64,000 nucleotides of DNA from Mesotaenium endlicherianum (Eukaryota > Streptophyta > Zygnematophyceae > Zygnematales > Mesotaeniaceae). Positions within the stretch are counted from its first letter, which is position 1; each line of letters starts with the position of its first letter. The translations under genes and the position numbers were made by a program. The stretch is from NCBI GenBank assembly GCA_009602735.1, contig WELA01013479.1, positions 107,771-171,770 of the forward strand. The letters run 5' to 3'. This document shows, one piece after another, positions 57,840-64,000 of the stretch. A model generated the notes under the pieces. The model searched no databases. It saw only the letters and a list, made by a program, of their open reading frames with translations, and was not told the DNA's origin.

Positions 57840-60800
57840 GATTCTATGCCGATGGAGTTTTCCAACACTAAATGCACTTTTGGTCACTGCGTTTGATGAG
57901 ATGTAAGATGCTCAAATGCAATTTTCTTTCTGATGCCGTTATTTTCTGTCTCGTACAGATGAGAGATGGTGCCTATGACAGTATTCTATGAGAGTAATGT
58001 GAGACAAGCGTGGTGGTATTCCACCAGCACAGACATTGACTATCGCCACATGCGACTCTGCCTTCCAGAGTCCGCTGCAGTTTCTGCCCTCTAGATTCGC
58101 GTCCTCCGGGTGCCTCCGGGGAAGAAACACGCCACCCTGAGAGGCACTGAGAAGCACCTGGGCAGCTTCTTTCATGTGCTAACCGGCCGGTACCGACAAA
58201 GCCTGGACAGAGCACTGTATCGTAGTCGACAAGGACATTTTCAGGTCCTTCAACACCGCAAACTACCGGTATGCAACCCATACTCCCAGATTCGGTATGC
58301 AACTTATGGCTCTGCCATTTTAAAATAGAAATTCAGATTTTTAGTACAGAAAGGTTGGACGCCGGACGCAGTTGGATACGGTTGACGATATTGACCGCTC
58401 TAATTCATGAGGTGGACGCGATGTTAATAATAAAGTCAAAGGCAGGTTCGCGCAGCTTTAGTCAGCCGTACTCAAGTTTGTCTCTGCGGCACTGCTGTGC
58501 TCAGCATTGTTGAGCTTTGTCTGCGATCAAATGACAGGGTACAAGTCTGCCAGCCCTGACCTGGTTTTTGTCTGCAAGTAGTTCCCAGCTCCACCCTGTT
58601 CCATCCACTTCTTCCTGGTTCGACAAAGTTCTATGTTGCTAAGATAGATTTGCGATGCTCGCAGACCGCTGCGGTGCTGAGGTCGACAGAAGTCGCACGA
58701 CGTACCATTGCTACCGCTCGAGCAAAAGTCTCTCTATAAGGGTACTTCGACTGTCGAAGAGTATCATGACAAAACGTCAGGTTCCAGAGCCTCCATGCAT
58801 GCAAGGGGAGAAACTCCATTAAGGATTATGGGAGAAATTACACACAAATGAACTAATCTGCGCACTGCCCAGCCAACCTTGAGGAGTACGGCTTTATCTA
58901 GCTTCGTCGAGCATCGCCAAGAGCTAAACAAGCCCTAGCAATTGAATATAACCTGTATTTTTTGCAAAGATGTGGTCCTGACTGCCATGAAGTTTTTGAG
59001 CATCCAACGGCATTTGACGATCATTGTATTAGACATCTTTGAGAAATAACATCTTGGAATTGTTGAGAATTGTTAGAAAAACAAAAGATAGTTTGTAAGA
59101 ATGTACGTGGTAAGTGAGTCCAGAACTTGGAGTACATTCGTAACTAGTGTTCCAAAAAAAGACATATCTGCACAATTTATGTAACATTCAATCTAGAATA
59201 GTCAAAGATTTAAGGAACATCCGCTCTCGATGAAGGGGATATTAGTCGACATAGTTATCAACCAACTTGGAATTGTACTTGGTCAGCCCAGGCGTCCATA
59301 GTATGACGTGCTACCTGCTCAATTGCCTGGGGGAGAACAATACTGTATCCTTGAGAGACTTGATAAAAACTTAAAAGTGCCAAGGGGTACGTCTCTCCAA
59401 AAATGTCGTATAGGAAAAGCCAATCGGGCATTATGATTTACTTGTTCTGGTCAAAGTGCGCATACAAATACCATGCTTGGTGGAAAAATTTGCAAAATAA
59501 AATTGTCTTAAGCTCAACTATCCACTTAGATATTGGCATTCCCTTCTCCAAGGTTACCTTTCAAATCATTGGGGTTGGAACAGGGTCCTCAACAAGGGTC
59601 TTTGCCTCGTCTTTTCGTGAAGTGGGTCTTGGAGTGTGATGCTCCTGGGCTACTGGTGCTCTCCGTTTCTTTGGCATTAAGCTTTTATAATAATTGCATT
59701 ATATGAAGACGTTACGTATGATCTGAAACTTCCTCTACCCGGCTCTAAATGCAAGAGGTATGGATGTTACCATTCTTTCTTGGAATTTAATTTGTTCAGC
59801 GTCTCAGTTCTGCTTTTTCATGGTCAATCTTCACAATGTGAAAGTACATTATTGCAAAATGAAGGTGGTAAAATTATGCCCCTCCATCTCTTTCAGCACT
59901 GGTGGAGTGGGCACCATTTTTACTGTGCTCTTACGTCGTGGTGAGTGTTGTGGTATATTGTGGTTTAAAATTTCATTTGCATATGCTTTCCTGCTTAGGT
60001 CTTATTTAAATGTATAAGTGCTAAGATTGTTCCCACACTTAGTGTAGTGATTTGAGTTATTATATATTAGTTTGCATATATTTTAATGTTTTCAAATATA
60101 TTTGGAGTAGTATTGTGTGGATTCAAGTATGAATAGGTACTCTAGTGACTTGGTTCATGTCCTTTGAACCTTCTAAGGCATTTTCGAAGTTAGAGGAAAA
60201 ACCTAGAAGAACTCCACGTGGCAAAAGTCAAATGTGCCATTTTTAGGTCAAAAGGACATGTGTACATTATTCTAGAAAGAGGTGGCAAGTTTTGGGATGT
60301 GTTGGGTGCCAACACATCAACATGCACCTTCTTAGAAATTACTTATGTAGCAAGTATATAAGCAAGAGCTAGAACATAGAAAAACATTCCAGAATCACTC
60401 TTGTACTTGCCAAAATCCAGAAATATATTAACTTTCAAGAAGCCATCTCTCTTTCAAGAAGCTACCACTTGTGTTCAAAGATCCTTGTCTTGAATAGATA
60501 AAGTATTCTGTTTTACTAAGTACTTTATCCATCTGTTTCACTACACTTAGAAACACGTCCACTAGCGCGGCCAAAATGGTGCTATTAATTGAATCAATTG
60601 GTTTGGAAAATTGTGAACAAAGTATTGGAGAACTTCAAAAACGGTGGAGCACTATAGGTTTGTTAAACTCCAAAGAAGCAAAATATGATGGGACCGTTCT
60701 ATAACCACATGCGTTTATCATGGTGGACCAATGCAATTTCTAAATTTTACCCACATATCAAATTGCTCAATTACGCACATGCATGAAAAAATCGCACGCT

Positions 60801-61846
60801 TTTCCTCAAAATTATTTTCCCTTATAATGATCAAAGTGTTTGTGTTGATCCTTACACATCAATTTCAAAGTTGCACTTACTGCGAGAGAGTGGATGAACC
60901 ATTTAGTGTCGAGAAAATTCACAAGAGCGGAACTTTGAATCATACTAGTGGTGGATAAAAGCGTACGTATTACGCTTTTTAAAAGCTAACCACACGCGTC
61001 AAATGAAGCATCAAATGATTCTTAACACGGCAAAACAACAATTGACGTACAATGTTGACTCCTAGAAATCAATATAATCCATTGCTAGAGCCCGTTGACG
61101 ATTTCCAGGCACTAAAGAGATTATGTTGGTGTGTAGTTTTGTGCGGTTTGTGTCCTAATCTACAATTAAAGTGCACAAAAATGTGAAGATTACTAACGGC
61201 GTATCTTTGGAACATTATTCATGAGTGATTTCAATATGAGAAACCCAAAGTGCGTCTAGTTTTTAACCCACCGAGCTCACATCATAAGTTCCCATGATTT
61301 TTTTAGTCTATGATTTCGGACTGTTTCGTGGCTTCACAATTATAGCGCTTCAAAATTAAATCTCCTCATTACCACCATGTTGAATCTTCATGCACGTCGA
61401 TCAATATTCACACGTAACAATCGACCAGCACACCAACCACTCACAGCACGCGAATGGCTGCCATTGAGGCAAACGGCACTAGAACGCATTCTACATGGCA
61501 TGCATTTCTAAGAGAGAACTTGTATATAGCATCTCCAAATGTGCCATATTAGATTCTAGACCCCGAAGCTTGTCGAAGCTTCCGTGAAGTGCTGTGAAGC
61601 GTAGAAGGCGATCGCCGCGTGAGACGGGCTGCAGCGAATTGGGACCGGTAAAGATGTTACGACGTGTGTACGGAACTTTTATGATTTACTTCGTTCACTT
61701 CAATTGAATCTATGAAACCTCATGAAACAAGGACAATTCTGCAAGCTTCTTCAGTGTAGTGTCAAAAGTTGTCGACTAAAATTCATAGCAAGCGTTGTGC
61801 ACACCCTTTCTTTCATTGCGCAGACAATACCTCTCAGTGTTCAAAA
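57840..61846. other. 4-kb divergent spacer between syntaxin and enolase
   Basis: Must contain both promoters. Becomes AT-rich towards enolase. The only element that I can define is the solo LTR at 60043-60545. Open frames here are short and unlike known proteins. Confidence 0.55.
60043..60545. mobile_element. 503-bp solo LTR
   Basis: Ends TGTAGTGA ... TCACTACA form a perfect 8-bp inverted repeat, and CTTAG is duplicated on both sides (60038-60042 and 60546-60550). A tatataagc box lies near 60354. No coding capacity. These features fit a solo LTR left by recombination. Confidence 0.85.
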
Positions 61847-64000
61847 ATGGCTGGTGTAACCATTTCTTCAGTAAAGGCAAGATCAATATTTGACAGTCGA
61901 GGAAATCCCACTGTGGAGGTAAGCGAAGTTGGGAATGGATTCTCTTGCTGAATTTTTTCGGGCTTCATAGAGTGCTAGTGAGGTCAAAAGTCTCGCAATC
62001 GCGAAGGGTGGTCAAGGCACCAAAATAGTGGTCCCCGTCCAAATTCAGAAATTTGTTGATGCGGTAACTTCTCATATTTGTTTCAAGCAAAAATTGAGTG
62101 ACGCCCTGCAACATGTGCAATGGTGTAGTGATATCACACGAAGTCGTGTGCATTTCTCCTCATCGCACTTTTGTCAGGCTGACATCCACCTTTCAGACGG
62201 GAGCTGGCATAGAGCAGCAGTTCCCAGTGGCGCTTCCACTGGTGAGTAACTTATGCGATCTCAATTGTTCATAGTATCACTTTCAAGCGTCTAGCATAGC
62301 TTGGGCAATAGTATGTGCGTGCTGAGCATTCCTGTTGATGCTTCACATTAGAGTGGTTTTGCTGCATTGTTCAAACTAAATTTGGTTTCAGCTTCTTTGG
62401 TATAAATTAAAGGAGGGGCATAATAACATTACATTACTGTTTGTCTAAAATGATTTTTTGTTCCTGCAGGAGTATATGAGGCTCTAGAGCTGCGGGATGG
62501 AGGAAAAGAGTACATGGGAAAGGGAGTGTCAAAGGTCTGCACTAATCAGTCGTTTGCACTTCTGTATCCTGGTGTGCGTCTGGAAGAGTTGGAATTATCT
62601 TATATAGTACGCTGGGATCATTTGGACACACTCGTTTGACTTGATAGTATACTGATGTGTGGTATGGTCCTTGTACATTTCGTGCATGCTACCATTCTAT
62701 ATTTGCCCTCTTGGATTTGGGCTTGTTTTGTTGGATTTTTGGCATAAAAATGTGATGAGGTACCTTACACATACTTGTGCGGTCTGCAGGCTGTCGGCAA
62801 CATTGTCGATGTGATTGGGCCTGCCCTGGTTGGCAAGGTGAGAGCTGTCACACACTTTCTTTGTGTAGTAAGCTGGATGGTTTTTTTTGTTGTGGCCAAA
62901 TTTCTCACGGAAATTTGACACGAAAAGATCACGTCAGTCACTTAGACACGTCAGTCACTTAGAGAAACACCAATATTAAATTTCGGACAGGATGGATTTT
63001 AATTTGAAGTAAGCCTTAATATGAGACTTTGTAACATGAGGTGCACTGAAGGGGCACACAGTAATTGTTTCTATAGTCCGGCTTGTGGTGTGCAGTATCT
63101 GCTGGCAGCAGCTGCTTCTTGCAACCATATATCTCGACTTGGTGCTTTTTCTTGTCGTAGATATTGACAGCTTTCCTGCCCTTGCATCTCAGATGTACCC
63201 TTGCAGGCACAAAGGACCATATGAGTTGAAAATCGTGACACGCAATGTGTTGGAGTTACACAGATGTTCGGCCTGCCATTCCTTTCATATATGCGCCTAT
63301 GTGCTTCTTGCCCCCCTTAGACTTCGTGAGGCAGTTGCCTCCCCCCGTGGATGCATGCTCCAGATGGGAAGAGCTTCTGTCTCTTGCTCAAAGATGCTTC
63401 CCGTATGCCGGGTTGAGCTGGACGGGCAAGGCAGCAGCCTCATCACCGCATTCCATTTTATGTTATAGGACCCCACAGACCAGACCTCCATCGACAACTT
63501 CATGGTCAGAGAGCTTGATGGTACTCAGAACGAGTGGGGCTGGTGCAAGCAGAAGGTACTGCCTCAGGCCTCTCCATTTGTCTGCAGTTTAAGGGGTAGC
63601 ACATTTTTATGTCCCAGAAAGATGTATGTCAACTGAGATCATCACAGTCCTGCTCTTGGGACTCTGCAGCTGGTAGACGAGTATATTGTGGAAACCCACT
63701 TCTGAGATGCAGCTGCTCAGTTCATCATATGTCCTGGAACCAAGAATATGATATAAACATGAGGAGGGTCTGGTGTATGTTGTGGGCTGTAGCTGGGGGC
63801 GAATGCAATCCTGGCCGTGTCTCTTGCCATCTGCAAGGCTGGTGCCGCGGTTAAGAAGATCCCGCTTTACCAGGTGCGCCTCTAAGTGATGCCCAGTTCT
63901 TAGTTACACCTACAGGAAACCAATGTGGTGGTTGTGCTCACCCTCACCTTGATGTACTACTCTGTGCACGTTCAGTGACCATTTCCAACCCCCCCCCCCC
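61847..64000 (+). CDS. ENO: Enolase, first six exons (3' part beyond window)
   Basis: Converts 2-phosphoglycerate to phosphoenolpyruvate in glycolysis. Exons: 61847-61918, 62178-62241, 62470-62534, 62790-62837, 63469-63555, 63793-63873, all with GT-AG introns and consistent phases, giving 139 residues. Motifs: [12 protein letters not shown], the catalytic loop [21 protein letters not shown], and the plant-type NEWGWCKQK followed by [18 protein letters not shown]. Full-length enolase is about 440 residues, so about two thirds lie outside. The ATG at 61847 gives the usual short N-terminus without targeting sequence, suggesting the cytosolic form. Confidence 0.93.

Noticed and set aside
61020-61140. 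Possible relationship to the insert at 47190-48337 (shared gatttccaggnnac-like words)
   Set aside because: Only short scattered similarity; no ends or target duplication found.
1-64000. CRISPR arrays, tRNA or rRNA genes, bacterial operons
   Set aside because: None seen. Direct repeats present are coding minisatellites, microsatellites or LTRs; the gene structure is eukaryotic.

Overview
The window is eukaryotic nuclear DNA, most likely from a streptophyte (charophyte) green alga with a large, transposon-rich genome such as a Chara-like species. Four things point there: a chloroplast-type fructose-1,6-bisphosphatase with three redox-regulatory cysteines, a plant-type Qa-SNARE starting MNDLF, a plant-type enolase with the EWGWCKQK segment, and an LTR retrotransposon carrying a cytosine-5 DNA methyltransferase, a combination reported before from dinoflagellates and charophytes. 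The species name is inference. Introns are frequent with canonical GT-AG ends.

Region 1 (1-19147, minus strand) is one very large gene that runs off the left edge. I could place 32 exons; every internal exon is a multiple of 3 and starts and ends in phase 1. It encodes a signal peptide, four tandem copies of a [lectin B - 14-residue linker - lectin A - four tiny Pro-rich exons] unit of about 3.3 kb, then two fasciclin (FAS1) domains separated by Pro-rich stretches, one made of 17 identical 42-bp repeats. At least about 3,260 residues lie in the window. It looks like a secreted, probably hydroxyproline-rich, cell-wall or surface protein.

Region 2 (19148-21636) is intergenic with nothing recognised.

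Region 3 (21637-49305) is a 27.7-kb nested retrotransposon block. The outer element (plus strand) is a Ty3/gypsy-like element with the order gag - protease - C5-DNA methyltransferase - unrecognised spacer ORF - reverse transcriptase - RNase H - integrase - PHD finger. It is broken by many stops and some frameshifts. Its LTRs are arranged as if a two-LTR DNA circle had been opened inside an LTR and inserted, with CTAG at both edges. Inside it, with a clear AGAGG target duplication, sits a minus-strand tandem array LTR - chromovirus A - LTR - chromovirus B - LTR. Copy A has an intact 1,238-residue pol with chromodomain; copy B is decayed. A further 1.15-kb element, probably a solo LTR, sits in the outer 3' LTR.

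Region 4 (49306-64000) returns to single-copy host genes: chloroplast FBPase (plus, complete, 5 exons), a Qa-SNARE/syntaxin (minus, complete, 2 exons, convergent with FBPase), a 4-kb spacer with a 503-bp solo LTR, and the first six exons of enolase (plus, running off the right edge).

Assembly problems are visible: N runs at 35241-35492 and 53148-53372 (the second between G tracts) and two single Ns inside duplicated short overlaps at about 28399 and 28521.
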